A DNA stretch of 43,625 nucleotides from an uncultured Oscillospiraceae bacterium (GCA_900756575.1 CAAEKQ010000136.1:1-43625), one strand, 5' to 3'. Shown: positions 7,010 to 15,086, numbered from the stretch's first letter. Numbers and translations: made by a program. The notes: generated by a model not told the origin, from the letters alone.

Positions 7010-8755
7010 TTAGATGCGGTACTTGGGCTGTGCGTAATACTTGGTATGGAGAATATGATGGGCCTTCTCGCCGCCCCAGGCGCCCAGGTAGTTGGCGTAG
7101 ACCTCCTGGACAATGGGGTTATGATGGCTCTTTCTCAGAGTCTTACCGGCGTCCTCATCATACAGCGCCTTGGCGCGCAGACTCCGGTAATCCACAAAGT
7201 TCTTGACGTTGGCGGGCACATAGGGCTGACCGCCGCCGTTGATGCAGCCGCCGGGGCAGCACATGACCTCAACGAAGTCATATTCCTTCTCGCCCTTGCG
7301 AATGGCGTCCAGCAGTGCACCGGCATTCTTGGTACCGGATACAACGGCAACCCGAACGGTCTTGCCGGGCAGCTCATAGGTTGCTTCCTTCACATCCTCG
7401 AAGCCGCGAACATCATGGAACTCCAGCGGTGCATTCTCGTCGCCCATGAGGATGGAGGATACGGTACGAAGGGCCGCCTCCATTACGCCGCCGGTCACGC
7501 CGAAGATGTCCGCCGCGCCGGATGCAATGCCGAAGATGGGATCAAACTTCTCATCAGGCAGTGCGGGGAAATCCAGGCCAGCACGCTTAATCATCTCGCC
7601 CAGCTCCCGAGTGGTGATGGAAACGTCGATGTCCTTGCAGCCGGGAACCGCTTCCATGTCGGGCCGCTGAATCTCATACTTCTTGGCCGTGCAGGGCATC
7701 ACGGAGACCACAAAGAGATTCTTGGGGTCAATGCCCATCTTCTCGGCGTAATAGGTCTTCATCAGGCTGCCGAACATCCCCTGGGGAGACTTGCAGGAGG
7801 AGATATTGGGCAGGAAATCCGGATGATACTGCTCTGCATACCGAACCCAACCGGGAGAGCAGGAGGTAATCAGAGGCAGCGTGCCGCCTTCTTTGATACG
7901 ATTCAGCAGCTCAGTGCCTTCCTCAATAATGGTAAAGTCTGCGGCGGTATCCACGTCGAACACCTGGTTAAAGCCCAGGCGGCGAAGTGCTGCCACCATC
8001 TTGCCCTCCACATTGGTACCGATGGGCATGCCGAAGCACTCGCCCAGACCGGCACGAACGGAGGGGGCCGTAGCAACCACCACATGCTTCTCGGGATCCT
8101 CCAGCGCAGCCCAAACCTTTGCGGTATCATCCCGCTCGGTCAGTGCGCCGGTGGGACAGTTCACAATACACTGTCCGCAGGAAATACAGGCGGTCTCCAC
8201 CAGGTCACGGCCAAAGGGACTGCCGATTTCCGTTGCAAATCCGCGCTCATTGCAGCCGATGACGCCCACACCCTGGTTCTGGCAGGCAGCTACGCAGCGG
8301 CGGCACAGCACACACTTGGAGTTATCCCGCACCAGATGAATGGCAGAATCCTCGATCTCGGGCTTCATATTGGGAGTCCGGAACCGAACCTGATCCACGC
8401 CGAACTCCTGGGCCAGCGCCTGAAGCTCACAGGTGCCGCTTCTACGGCAGGTCAGGCATTCCATCCGATGGTTGGAGAGAATCAGTTCCAGGGTCATCTT
8501 CCGGGCCTTGCGAACCTTTTCGGTATTGGTAAACACCTCCATGCCCTCATTGACGGGGTATACGCAGGAGGCAACCAGGCCCTTTGCACCCTTGACCTCT
8601 ACCATGCAGATACGGCAGGCGCCGATTTCGTTCAAATCCTTGAGGTAGCAGAGGGAGGGAATCTTCACCCCTGCAAGATTTGCAGCCTGGATAATGGTGG
8701 AGCCGGCAGGGGCTTCCACTTCCATGCCATTGATTTTCAATTTCACAGTATCCAT
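7010..8755 (-). CDS. hydA: NADH-linked [FeFe]-hydrogenase catalytic subunit
   Basis: The 581-residue group A hydrogenase reduces protons with electrons from NADH and/or ferredoxin delivered by the other subunits. N-terminal [2Fe-2S] ligands are C36, C47, C50 and C64; a His-Cys3 [4Fe-4S] uses H96, C100, C103 and C109; two further [4Fe-4S] sites use C148/151/154/158 and C190/193/196/200. The H-cluster loops are L1 TSCSPGW (297-303), L2 MPCTAKK (353-359) and L3 EVMCCPGGCINGGG (496-509). L1 reads TSCS in place of the canonical TSCC. No maturation genes (hydEFG) are nearby. GGAGG precedes the ATG by about 9 nt. It is the last gene of the operon and ends at a strong terminator. Whether the complex bifurcates electrons or is purely NADH-dependent cannot be settled from sequence. 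Confidence 0.95.
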   Translation of the reverse strand: MDTVKLKINGMEVEAPAGSTIIQAANLAGVKIPSLCYLKDLNEIGACRICMVEVKGAKGLVASCVYPVNEGMEVFTNTEKVRKARKMTLELILSNHRMECLTCRRSGTCELQALAQEFGVDQVRFRTPNMKPEIEDSAIHLVRDNSKCVLCRRCVAACQNQGVGVIGCNERGFATEIGSPFGRDLVETACISCGQCIVNCPTGALTERDDTAKVWAALEDPEKHVVVATAPSVRAGLGECFGMPIGTNVEGKMVAALRRLGFNQVFDVDTAADFTIIEEGTELLNRIKEGGTLPLITSCSPGWVRYAEQYHPDFLPNISSCKSPQGMFGSLMKTYYAEKMGIDPKNLFVVSVMPCTAKKYEIQRPDMEAVPGCKDIDVSITTRELGEMIKRAGLDFPALPDEKFDPIFGIASGAADIFGVTGGVMEAALRTVSSILMGDENAPLEFHDVRGFEDVKEATYELPGKTVRVAVVSGTKNAGALLDAIRKGEKEYDFVEVMCCPGGCINGGGQPYVPANVKNFVDYRSLRAKALYDEDAGKTLRKSHHNPIVQEVYANYLGAWGGEKAHHILHTKYYAQPKYRI

Positions 8756-8769
8756 CTTGCCGAGCCTCC

Positions 8770-10563
8770 TTAACCCTTGGAAATTGCGCCAAACTTACAT
8801 TTCTCCATGCAGCTGCCGCACTTGATGCACTTGGATGTATCGATCTTAAAGGGAGAGCGAATCACGCCGCTGATGGCATCTGCGGGGCAGACACGGGAGC
8901 AGGCGGAGCAGCCCTTACACTTATCTGGGTCAATGGTGTAGCTAAGCAGCGCCTTACAGGAGCCTGCGGGGCAGCGCTTTTCTACCACGTGGGCGATATA
9001 CTCGTCCCGGAAGTTCTTCATGGTGGACAGGACGGGGTTGGGAGCCGTCTGACCCAGGCCGCACAGTGCGTTGCCCTTGATGTGCTCGGCCAGTTCCTCC
9101 AGGGTGTCCAGATCTTCCATGGTGCCCTTGCCCTCGGTAATGCGCTCCAGGATCTCGTACATCCGCTTGATGCCGATCCGGCAGGGGGAGCACTTGCCGC
9201 AGGACTCGTCCACAGTGAATTGCAGGAAGAACTTTGCGATATCCACCATGCAGTCATCCTCATCCAGAACGATCATACCGCCGGAACCCATCATGGCGCC
9301 GATGCGGCTGAGGTTCTCATAGTCGATGGGAACGTCGATCTGGGATGCAGGAATACAGGCGCCGGAAGGACCGCCGGTCTGAACTGCTTTAAACTTCTTT
9401 CCGTTGGGCACGCCGCCGCCGATCTCCTCGATGATCTTGCGAAGGGGGGTGCCCATGGGGATCTCCACCAAGCCGGTGTTGTTGATCTTGCCGCCCAGCG
9501 CGAACACCTTGGTGCCCTTGGAGCCCTCGGTACCCAGTGCAGCATACGCCTCAGCGCCATGGTTGATGATCCAGCATACGTTGGCATAGGTCTCAACGTT
9601 GTTGAGGATGGTGGGCTTACCGAACAGCCCCTTGACTGCGGGATAAGGCGGACGGCAGCGGGGCTCACCGCGCTTGCCCTCAATGGAAACCATCAGCGCC
9701 GTCTCCTCGCCGCAGACGAATGCGCCGGAGCCCAGGCGGATGTCGATATCAAAGCTGAAGCCGGAATCAAAGATGTTCTCACCCAGGAAGCCGTATTCAT
9801 GGGACTGCTTCAGAGCGGTCTGGAGGCGCTGAACCGCAATGGGATACTCGGCGCGGACATAGATATAGCCCTGGGTTGCGCCGATGGCATAGCCTGCAAT
9901 GGTCATAGCCTCCAACACGGAATGGGGATCGCCCTCCAGCACGGAGCGGTCCATAAATGCGCCCGGGTCGCCCTCGTCGGCATTGCAGCAGGCATACTTG
10001 ATGGGGCCGGGGGAGTTGGCCGCAAACTGCCACTTCATACCGGTGGGGAAGCCGGCGCCGCCGCGGCCCTTCAGACCGGAGGCCTTGATCTCGTCAATAA
10101 CCTGCTGGGGCGTCATAGAGGTCAGCACCTTTGCCAGTGCTGCATAGCCGTCATAGGCAATATACTCGTCAATGTCTTCGGGGTTGATGACGCCGCAGTT
10201 CCGCAGGGCAATCCGAACCTGATCCTTATAGAAGGCAGTGTCGGTAAGGGAGGTTGCCTTGCCGGACTCGTCGATCTCGCTGTAAATAAGGCGCGTAACG
10301 GTGCGGCCCTTGAGGATATGCTCCTCCACAATCTCCTGAACATCCTCGGGGGAGACGTGGCAGTAGAACACGCCCTCGGGATAGATCACAACGTTGGGAC
10401 CCTTGGCGCACAGGCCGAGACATCCGGTCTTAACCACCCGCACCTCTTTATCCAGGTTATGTGCCTTCAGCTGCTTTTCAAACTCCGTGATGATGCCGGA
10501 AGCACCTGCGGATTCACAGCCGGTACCGGTACAGACAAGGATATGGGCTCTTACAAAATCCAT
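8770..10563 (-). CDS. hydB: Hydrogenase NuoF-like flavoprotein subunit
   Basis: This is the NAD(H)- and FMN-binding subunit (597 residues) that links NADH to the hydrogenase. Residues 1-100 are a thioredoxin-like [2Fe-2S] domain (C11, C16, C48, C52). The central NuoF domain has the glycine-rich FMN/NADH site GRGGAGFPTGMKW and the [4Fe-4S] motif ESCGKCSPCRIG. The C-terminus has two [4Fe-4S] ferredoxin motifs (CKGCSACSRVCP and CIKCGSCMEKC). This layout equals HydB of trimeric hydrogenases and HndC of Desulfovibrio. Flavin-based bifurcation is known for some members but not provable here. The gene lies 14 nt upstream of hydA and 13 nt downstream of the HndB-like gene. Confidence 0.94.
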   Translation of the reverse strand: MDFVRAHILVCTGTGCESAGASGIITEFEKQLKAHNLDKEVRVVKTGCLGLCAKGPNVVIYPEGVFYCHVSPEDVQEIVEEHILKGRTVTRLIYSEIDESGKATSLTDTAFYKDQVRIALRNCGVINPEDIDEYIAYDGYAALAKVLTSMTPQQVIDEIKASGLKGRGGAGFPTGMKWQFAANSPGPIKYACCNADEGDPGAFMDRSVLEGDPHSVLEAMTIAGYAIGATQGYIYVRAEYPIAVQRLQTALKQSHEYGFLGENIFDSGFSFDIDIRLGSGAFVCGEETALMVSIEGKRGEPRCRPPYPAVKGLFGKPTILNNVETYANVCWIINHGAEAYAALGTEGSKGTKVFALGGKINNTGLVEIPMGTPLRKIIEEIGGGVPNGKKFKAVQTGGPSGACIPASQIDVPIDYENLSRIGAMMGSGGMIVLDEDDCMVDIAKFFLQFTVDESCGKCSPCRIGIKRMYEILERITEGKGTMEDLDTLEELAEHIKGNALCGLGQTAPNPVLSTMKNFRDEYIAHVVEKRCPAGSCKALLSYTIDPDKCKGCSACSRVCPADAISGVIRSPFKIDTSKCIKCGSCMEKCKFGAISKG

Positions 10564-10576
10564 ATTATGTACCTCC

Positions 10577-10945
10577 TTATTCTGCTGCGCCGATGGTGTA
10601 CTCCGTCACCACCTGCTTATTTACAAGGTGCTGGGCCACAATCTGGGGCACCTTTTCGGGGGTCATCTTTACATAGGTGACCTTCTCCTGGCCGGGTACA
10701 TAGACCTCGACAATGGGCTCCAGACGACATACGCCGATGCAGCCCGTCTGGGTCACCTGTACATTCTTGAGATTGCGCTTGCCGACTTCTTCTACAAAGG
10801 CATTGAGCACAGGACGAGCGCCCGCCGCGATACCGCAGGTGGCCATGCCAACCACAACGCGGATGGTGTCGGAATCTTCTTTCCGGAGATTCATCTTGCT
10901 CTGCATACTCTCACGGAGTGCCTTGAGTTCTTCCAGAGATTTCAT
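10577..10945 (-). CDS. hndB: HndB-like thioredoxin-fold [2Fe-2S] subunit
   Basis: The 122-residue protein resembles HndB of the tetrameric NADP-reducing hydrogenase and free thioredoxin-like ferredoxins. Cysteines at 37 (GMATCGIAAGA), 69 and 73 (TGCIGVC) are the visible candidates for cluster ligands. The usual second cysteine of the first pair is missing, and GIAAGA stands in its place, a form I associate with the HndB family. The first 25 residues form a charged helix. It probably transfers electrons between NuoE/NuoF-like subunits and HydA. It is embedded in the hydrogenase operon, 4 nt after the HATPase gene and 13 nt before hydB. Confidence 0.85.
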   Translation of the reverse strand: MKSLEELKALRESMQSKMNLRKEDSDTIRVVVGMATCGIAAGARPVLNAFVEEVGKRNLKNVQVTQTGCIGVCRLEPIVEVYVPGQEKVTYVKMTPEKVPQIVAQHLVNKQVVTEYTIGAAE

Positions 10946-10949
10946 TGCT

Positions 10950-11492
10950 TCAACGCTTCCCTTCTATGTTGGATTCATTTTCATGGAGATAATCAGTAAG
11001 CCAGGCAATGATCTCCGGCTCACTGAGGGAAATGTCGCCCATAATCTGACGAATTTCCCCGGTATCCAGGGTATATTCCCCCACAGGAGTGCGGTGGGTA
11101 AAGACAAAATCAATATCGGGACTGCCCTGGATCAACGTGGTAATGGACGAGGTGAGGTCTCCCAGGGGCGGCATATCAATATTGCCCGGGTCAAACCAGC
11201 TTGTTACCGTGGTGCCCTCCCCCACCGTGCTTTCGATGGAAAGATCCCCGCCGGACATCTGCGCTTCCATCTTCATCAGGGAAAGGCCCATGCCCACCTT
11301 GCGGGTGGTGCGGGTGGTGGTAAAGGGATCGGTCACCTGCCGGACGAATTCCGGAGTCATGCCGCAGCCATTATCGGTAATGGTGATGGTAAGCCGCACC
11401 GGCGTTTCCTCCACCAGGATGCCAATTTTCGTTGCGCCTGCGGTGACGGAATTTTTCGCCACGTCCAGAATATTGAGACTCAGCTCTTTCAT
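10950..11492 (-). CDS. HATPase-fold ATP-binding protein in the hydrogenase operon
   Basis: The 180-residue protein has a GHKL/histidine-kinase-type ATPase fold: N box LDVAKNSVTAGA (N14), G1 box DNGCGM (40-45), and a G2-like segment RKVGMGLSL (65-73). It has no sensor, no transmembrane helix, no dimerisation helix and no phospho-acceptor H box, so it is not a complete histidine kinase. The C-terminal 70 residues (HRTPVGEYTLDTGEIRQI and after) are of unknown fold. The ATG follows the hydC stop with no gap, implying translational coupling. The same position in clostridial hydrogenase operons is often occupied by such a protein. The role is unknown; an ATP-dependent modulator or anti-sigma-like switch of the complex is an inference. 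Confidence 0.85.
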   Translation of the reverse strand: MKELSLNILDVAKNSVTAGATKIGILVEETPVRLTITITDNGCGMTPEFVRQVTDPFTTTRTTRKVGMGLSLMKMEAQMSGGDLSIESTVGEGTTVTSWFDPGNIDMPPLGDLTSSITTLIQGSPDIDFVFTHRTPVGEYTLDTGEIRQIMGDISLSEPEIIAWLTDYLHENESNIEGKR

Positions 11493-11987
11493 TTATTTGT
11501 ACTTGGCAAGTACGTCGTCCACCTGATCGGGGGTCATACGGCCGTAAACATCGTCGTTGACCATCATAACCGGGGCCAGACCGCAAGCGCCCACGCAGCG
11601 GTTGGCATCCACGGAATACTTTCCGTCGGGAGAGATGGAGCCAACGGGACATCCCAGCCGGGCCACAATCTTATCCAGTACAGCCTGAGAGCCCTTGACA
11701 TAGCAGGCGGTGCCCAGACATACGGTAATCTTATACTGTCCCTTGGGGTTCAGGTCATAGAGCGAATAGAAGGTGGAAATGCCATAGACCTCCTCCAGAG
11801 GGATTTCCATTCCTTCGGCGATTTTGATCTGAACCTCCTCCGGCAGATATCCGAAAATCTCCTGGGCCTGCTGCATCACCGGCATGGTGCCGCCGGGAAC
11901 GCCCTTATCCTTCTGGATGACCTCCTGCAGCTTTGCCTCCTGCTCCGGGGTACCCGTATAGGGAACAACGGTTTTCTTATTCGGCAT
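11493..11987 (-). CDS. hydC: Hydrogenase NuoE-like [2Fe-2S] subunit
   Basis: The 164-residue NuoE/HndA-type subunit has an N-terminal helical half (EIFGYLPEEVQIKIAEGM, then VYGISTFYSLYDL) and a C-terminal thioredoxin-fold half with [2Fe-2S] ligands C90, C95, C131 and C135 (CLGTAC and CVGACG). It passes electrons between the flavin of the NuoF-like subunit and downstream clusters. GGAGG lies about 9 nt before the ATG. It is the first gene of the operon hydC-HATPase-hndB-hydB-hydA, expressed from the promoter at 12099-12126. Confidence 0.93.
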   Translation of the reverse strand: MPNKKTVVPYTGTPEQEAKLQEVIQKDKGVPGGTMPVMQQAQEIFGYLPEEVQIKIAEGMEIPLEEVYGISTFYSLYDLNPKGQYKITVCLGTACYVKGSQAVLDKIVARLGCPVGSISPDGKYSVDANRCVGACGLAPVMMVNDDVYGRMTPDQVDDVLAKYK

Positions 11988-12009
11988 AGATAGTTTCCTC
12001 CTTTATATG

Positions 12010-12087
12010 GGGCGATCGGCCCCGGGTAGGTAATGTTACATGGGCCCCCGTGCCAGCGGAAGCCCACAGTAGACCGTCTAACGGTCA
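12010..12087 (-). promoter_or_regulatory. Structured leader of the hydrogenase operon
   Basis: The roughly 105-nt leader between the mapped promoter and hydC holds a hairpin GACCGT-CTA-ACGGTC (12073-12087), a GC-rich segment around 12030-12060, and a GGGGC / GCCCC hairpin just before the SD (near 12010-12024). I see no known riboswitch class and no U-tract attenuator. The role is unknown. Confidence 0.35.
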
Positions 12088-12098
12088 GCTTCGCATCT

Positions 12099-12126
12099 AT
12101 TATACCGTAAAATTAGCGCTTTGCAA
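12099..12126 (-). promoter_or_regulatory. Promoter of the hydrogenase operon
   Basis: Minus strand: -35 TTGCAA (12121-12126), 16-bp spacer, -10 TATAAT (12099-12104). It lies in the 357-bp gap before hydC, a gap that otherwise holds only a leader and one palindrome. Confidence 0.75.
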
Positions 12127-12194
12127 ATGTTCGAATTTCCGCTTTCCCGTTTTCGTCCCACCCAAATTCTGTAAATTTTGTTTTCCAGATAAAG

Positions 12195-12213
12195 TATGTG
12201 AGATTTTTCACAA
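12195..12213. promoter_or_regulatory. Rex-like / CRP-FNR-like operator upstream of the hydrogenase operon
   Basis: TGTGA-GATTTT-TCACA (12197-12212) is a perfect 5+5 palindrome. Read on the minus strand it is TTGTGAAAAATCTCACAT, which fits the Rex consensus TTGTGAA-N4-TTCACAA at 12 of 14 specified positions. Rex senses NADH/NAD+ and is known to control fermentative and hydrogenase genes in Firmicutes and Thermotoga. The site is about 110 bp upstream of the predicted transcript start, so either action at a distance or a second promoter near TTGTGA is needed. A CRP-type regulator is the alternative. Confidence 0.45.
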
Positions 12214-12344
12214 CCACTCTGACATATCCGGCACTTTTGTATCAAACGGAACACATTTTTGTCTTCTTGGAGGGTGTTGTTCTGTTTATTCGTCATTTTG
12301 CACGTTTTTTTCGAATTTCTTTGTCGTAATTTCTACATCTTGCG

Positions 12345-13073
12345 TTACCTCCGCCGTGTAAAAATCGACCACGGCAGATTCATTGCAATCTCCACCGCCA
12401 GCACCAGCAGGAAATATCCCGCCAGATAGCCATACCGTCCGGGAATGTTCCCCAGCAGCTCCAGGGGCGAGCCGGCGGATGGGTGGCCCAGGAACATATA
12501 GTTCGTGTGGAGCAGACGATTCAGCACCCCCACCGGAATTGCAACCGCCACCAGGAAGGCCATGCTTTTCCATACCTGCCGCAGCCCCGGGCGAATCCGC
12601 CCCGTTACCACCGGAGCCAGGGAAACCTGCACCAGCAGCGTATGATACACAAAGCTGTGGATGCTCTGAAAATGGAGGATCGGGAACATTGTCCAGTCCG
12701 GGAACAGCAGCGCACACATGGCCCCGGGGAAGCACACGCTGTATAAAATCTGCCCGCAGTTCTTCGACCAGGGATGTGCCCCATAATACAGGCACACAAA
12801 CATTGCCAGAGAGCACAGGTGCAGCGGCAGATATCCCACGGAAAATGCCCCAATCACCGCCAGAATAAAGTCCTTGAGTACCTCCAGCCCCAGCATCACG
12901 CCGCCTAAGATCCGCAGCAGCCAGTTCAGCTCTCCTGTGTGCAGCCGCCGCATCCAGCGAAGGCTCAGCACCGTAAACGTCCCCAAAATCGCCAGCATCA
13001 AAAGGTGCTGCCAGCCCAGAGGCGTAAAGCCCTCCCCCGCCGGGATCTGCCCCTCCGGGGTAAAATACAGCAT
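12345..13073 (-). CDS. YwaF/TIGR02206-type integral membrane protein
   Basis: The 242-residue membrane protein has about six or seven hydrophobic helices. It opens with GWQHLLMLAILGTFTVL and contains the family-typical segments LPLHLCSLAMFVC, QILYSVCFPGAMCALLFPDW and FQSIHSFVYHTLL, which place conserved His residues in or beside helices. The resemblance is to B. subtilis YwaF and the TMEM164-like family; their function is not established, though the conserved polar helices look catalytic or acyl-transferring. ATG at 13073 was chosen over GTG at 13082 because GAGGTG lies 8 nt before the ATG and runs into the GTG. It is in single-gene context, downstream of the small P-loop gene. Confidence 0.8.
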   Translation of the reverse strand: MLYFTPEGQIPAGEGFTPLGWQHLLMLAILGTFTVLSLRWMRRLHTGELNWLLRILGGVMLGLEVLKDFILAVIGAFSVGYLPLHLCSLAMFVCLYYGAHPWSKNCGQILYSVCFPGAMCALLFPDWTMFPILHFQSIHSFVYHTLLVQVSLAPVVTGRIRPGLRQVWKSMAFLVAVAIPVGVLNRLLHTNYMFLGHPSAGSPLELLGNIPGRYGYLAGYFLLVLAVEIAMNLPWSIFTRRR

Positions 13074-13126
13074 CGTCCTCACCTCATTTGTATTTCTAAT
13101 TTTTTCCTATTATCAGAATAACAATA

Positions 13127-13147
13127 CCGCCCGGCGGAGCCGGGCGG
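13127..13147 (-). terminator. Hairpin after the small P-loop gene
   Basis: A CCGCCCGGC-GGA-GCCGGGCGG hairpin lies 14 nt after the stop codon at 13162. On the minus strand it is followed by the only moderately T-rich TATTGTTATT, so termination may be partial. Confidence 0.6.
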
Positions 13148-13161
13148 CAATGGTCATCTGA

Positions 13162-13572
13162 TTAGAAGAATTTCTTGATTCCATCGGTTGCGGTGGCAAC
13201 ATCGGCGGAAATGGAAATGGTAAAGTCGATCTTATTTGCCTTACCGAACTCCTCGCACCACTGGAGGAACGCTTCGGTTTCCAGAGTGTCATTGCAAACG
13301 GAGATCTTATACAGGCTGTCGATGAAGATGTGTGTAATATCGTAATCGCCGGCATGGAGGCCGCTGATGAAGCCCTTCAGGTAGTTATAACCACCGATGG
13401 GATAGTCACTGGCTTCTACCAGACGAACGCTGGACTTTATGTCGTATACCAGTTTGGAACCTTTTTCAATGCAGACAATGTGACCATTCTCGTTGTCTAC
13501 TGCGGCATTGATCGTCTCAACCATCTGCTTGGTCTTACCGGTGCCTTTCACGCCCATAATAACCTTAACCAT
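13162..13572 (-). CDS. Small P-loop ATPase-like protein, function unknown
   Basis: The 136-residue protein begins MVKVIMGVKGTGKTKQMVE, with a Walker A motif at residues 7-14 (GVKGTGKT). A Walker B-like strand is THIFIDSLYKI near residue 86. The remainder has regular alpha/beta character, with KSSVRLVEASDYPIGGYNYL in the middle. No partner domains are present. I recognise it only as a small conserved clostridial P-loop protein, not a named family. The start is the ATG at 13572, with AAAGGGG about 8 nt upstream; an in-frame ATG at 13602 lies inside the leader hairpin and has no SD. A promoter at 13618-13646 and a leader hairpin GTCGGT-CAT-ACCGAC (13594-13608) precede it. Confidence 0.7.
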   Translation of the reverse strand: MVKVIMGVKGTGKTKQMVETINAAVDNENGHIVCIEKGSKLVYDIKSSVRLVEASDYPIGGYNYLKGFISGLHAGDYDITHIFIDSLYKISVCNDTLETEAFLQWCEEFGKANKIDFTISISADVATATDGIKKFF

Positions 13573-13617
13573 GATGATTTCCCCTTTCGTTTTGTCGGTC
13601 ATACCGACTGTGGAAAT

Positions 13618-13646
13618 ATAGTAACATTTTTGTGCGTACTTTTCAA
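13618..13646 (-). promoter_or_regulatory. Promoter of the small P-loop gene
   Basis: Minus strand TTGAAA (13641-13646), 17-bp spacer, TACTAT (13618-13623). The hairpin GTCGGT-CAT-ACCGAC lies in the early leader at 13594-13608. Confidence 0.5.
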
Positions 13647-13697
13647 CTATTTTTGTGAATTTTACTAAAAAACTATGGACTGCTCCAAACGGGCGCC

Positions 13698-14978
13698 TTA
13701 CCGGCCCAGATTGGTCATCATATTTTTCTTGTAGGCCTCCACGCCGGGCTGGTTAAAGGGATTGACCCCCAGCACATAGGCGCTGATGCCGCAGGACAAC
13801 TGGAAGAAGTACATGAGATAGCCCAGCGTCCGCGCATTCATGGGGCCGCACTTCAGAACAATCACCGGAACGCCGCCGTCCACATGAGCCGTGACCACGC
13901 CCTGGAATGCATTCTCCTCCACATAGCTGACGGTCTTACCGGCCAGGTAGTTGAGGTCGTCGATGTTCTTCCAGTCGATCTCGATACCCAAATCGTGCTC
14001 GTCGGGATCAAAGCGCACCACGGTCTCAAAGAGATTTCGCTCGCCCTGCTGGATCATCTGGCCCATGGAGTGGAGATCGGTGGTAAACTGGGCGCAGGCC
14101 GGGAAAATGCCCTTGCCGTCCTTGCCCTCGCTCTCGCCGAACAGCTGCTGCCACCAGCGGCCCACATATTCAAAGTCCGGCTCATAGCTGCACAGCATCT
14201 CGATCTTCTTGCCGTTTTCATACATGAGGTTCCGGGCAGCGGCATAGAGCCATGCGGGGTTCTCCATGGAGCGGACATTCAGCTCCGTCTCCGCCTGCCG
14301 GGCGCCGGCCATGACGGAACGGATGTCGATCCCGGCCACCGCCATGGGCAGAAGGCCGCAAGCGGTAAAGACGCTGTAGCGCCCGCCTACGTTAGAGGGA
14401 ATCGGAAACGTGGTGTAGCCCTCCTCCTTGGCCAGGGCACGGAGCTTGCCCTTCACAGGGTCGGTAGTCACATAGATGCGCTTTTTGGCCTCGTCGGGGC
14501 CGTATTTCCGGTTCAGCATCCACCGGAACATTCTGGCCGCCACCGCAGTTTCCATGGTGGAGCCGGACTTGGAGACAATGTTGATGGAGAAATCCACATT
14601 CTCCAGCCGCGCGACCAGGGCATTCAGGGCCCGGGTGGACAGATGATTACCGGCAAAATAGATCTTCACCGGGTCGGTCTCATTGTGCATCACGCCGTTC
14701 ATAAACTCAATGGCAGCCCGAGCGCCCAGATAGCTGCCGCCGATGCCGATGACCACCAGTGCCTTGGAGTCCCGGCGGATCCGGTTGGCCGCCTTCTGGA
14801 TCTCGTCCAGCTCGTCTTCGGTGGTGTGGAAAGGCAGATGGTACCAGCCCAGAAAATCATTTCCCTCGCCGGTGCCCTGGGCCAGGGTATTGTGGGCCTG
14901 GCTCAGTCGATCCTCCATCTTCATGAGATCGGAAAAATCAATGCTGCCCCAGATGTTAGAGATATCGGTTTCAAACAT
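13698..14978 (-). CDS. pgi: Glucose-6-phosphate isomerase
   Basis: The glycolytic enzyme interconverts glucose-6-phosphate and fructose-6-phosphate. It has 426 residues from the ATG at 14978. Sugar-phosphate-binding motifs are GIGGSYLGARAAIEF and SKSGSTMETAVAARMF, and the C-terminal catalytic segment is KTVSYVEENAFQGVVTAHVDGG. It matches the shorter Firmicute form of about 430-450 residues. An alternative GTG at 14990 (four residues longer) has AGGAAAG at a better spacing, so either start may be used; the frame open to 15059 is not preceded by an SD. It is a single gene behind the promoter at 15031-15059. Confidence 0.94.
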   Translation of the reverse strand: MFETDISNIWGSIDFSDLMKMEDRLSQAHNTLAQGTGEGNDFLGWYHLPFHTTEDELDEIQKAANRIRRDSKALVVIGIGGSYLGARAAIEFMNGVMHNETDPVKIYFAGNHLSTRALNALVARLENVDFSINIVSKSGSTMETAVAARMFRWMLNRKYGPDEAKKRIYVTTDPVKGKLRALAKEEGYTTFPIPSNVGGRYSVFTACGLLPMAVAGIDIRSVMAGARQAETELNVRSMENPAWLYAAARNLMYENGKKIEMLCSYEPDFEYVGRWWQQLFGESEGKDGKGIFPACAQFTTDLHSMGQMIQQGERNLFETVVRFDPDEHDLGIEIDWKNIDDLNYLAGKTVSYVEENAFQGVVTAHVDGGVPVIVLKCGPMNARTLGYLMYFFQLSCGISAYVLGVNPFNQPGVEAYKKNMMTNLGR

Positions 14979-15030
14979 AATTCGCGTCACGTCTTTCCTG
15001 TTGTAATGATGTATGAAATAAGTCCTGTCT

Positions 15031-15059
15031 ATCTTAACGGATGCGGCAAGAAATTTCAA
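15031..15059 (-). promoter_or_regulatory. pgi promoter
   Basis: Minus strand TTGAAA (15054-15059), 17-bp spacer, TAAGAT (15031-15036), located between the dacF-like gene and pgi. Confidence 0.55.
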
Positions 15060-15086
15060 GTGGCATTCAAATGGATTTTCCGTCTT

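Noticed and set aside
6776..8773. 665-codon open frame antisense to hydA
   Set aside because: It spans a promoter, a terminator and the whole hydA gene; the translation has no domain character. Codon bias of hydA explains the missing stops.
8989..10680. 563-codon open frame antisense to hydB
   Set aside because: Same reason: it mirrors a gene with intact Fe-S and NADH motifs and crosses the gene boundary with no SD.
12078..12296. 72-codon minus-strand frame upstream of hydC
   Set aside because: It lies over the hydrogenase promoter and the Rex-like site and lacks an SD.
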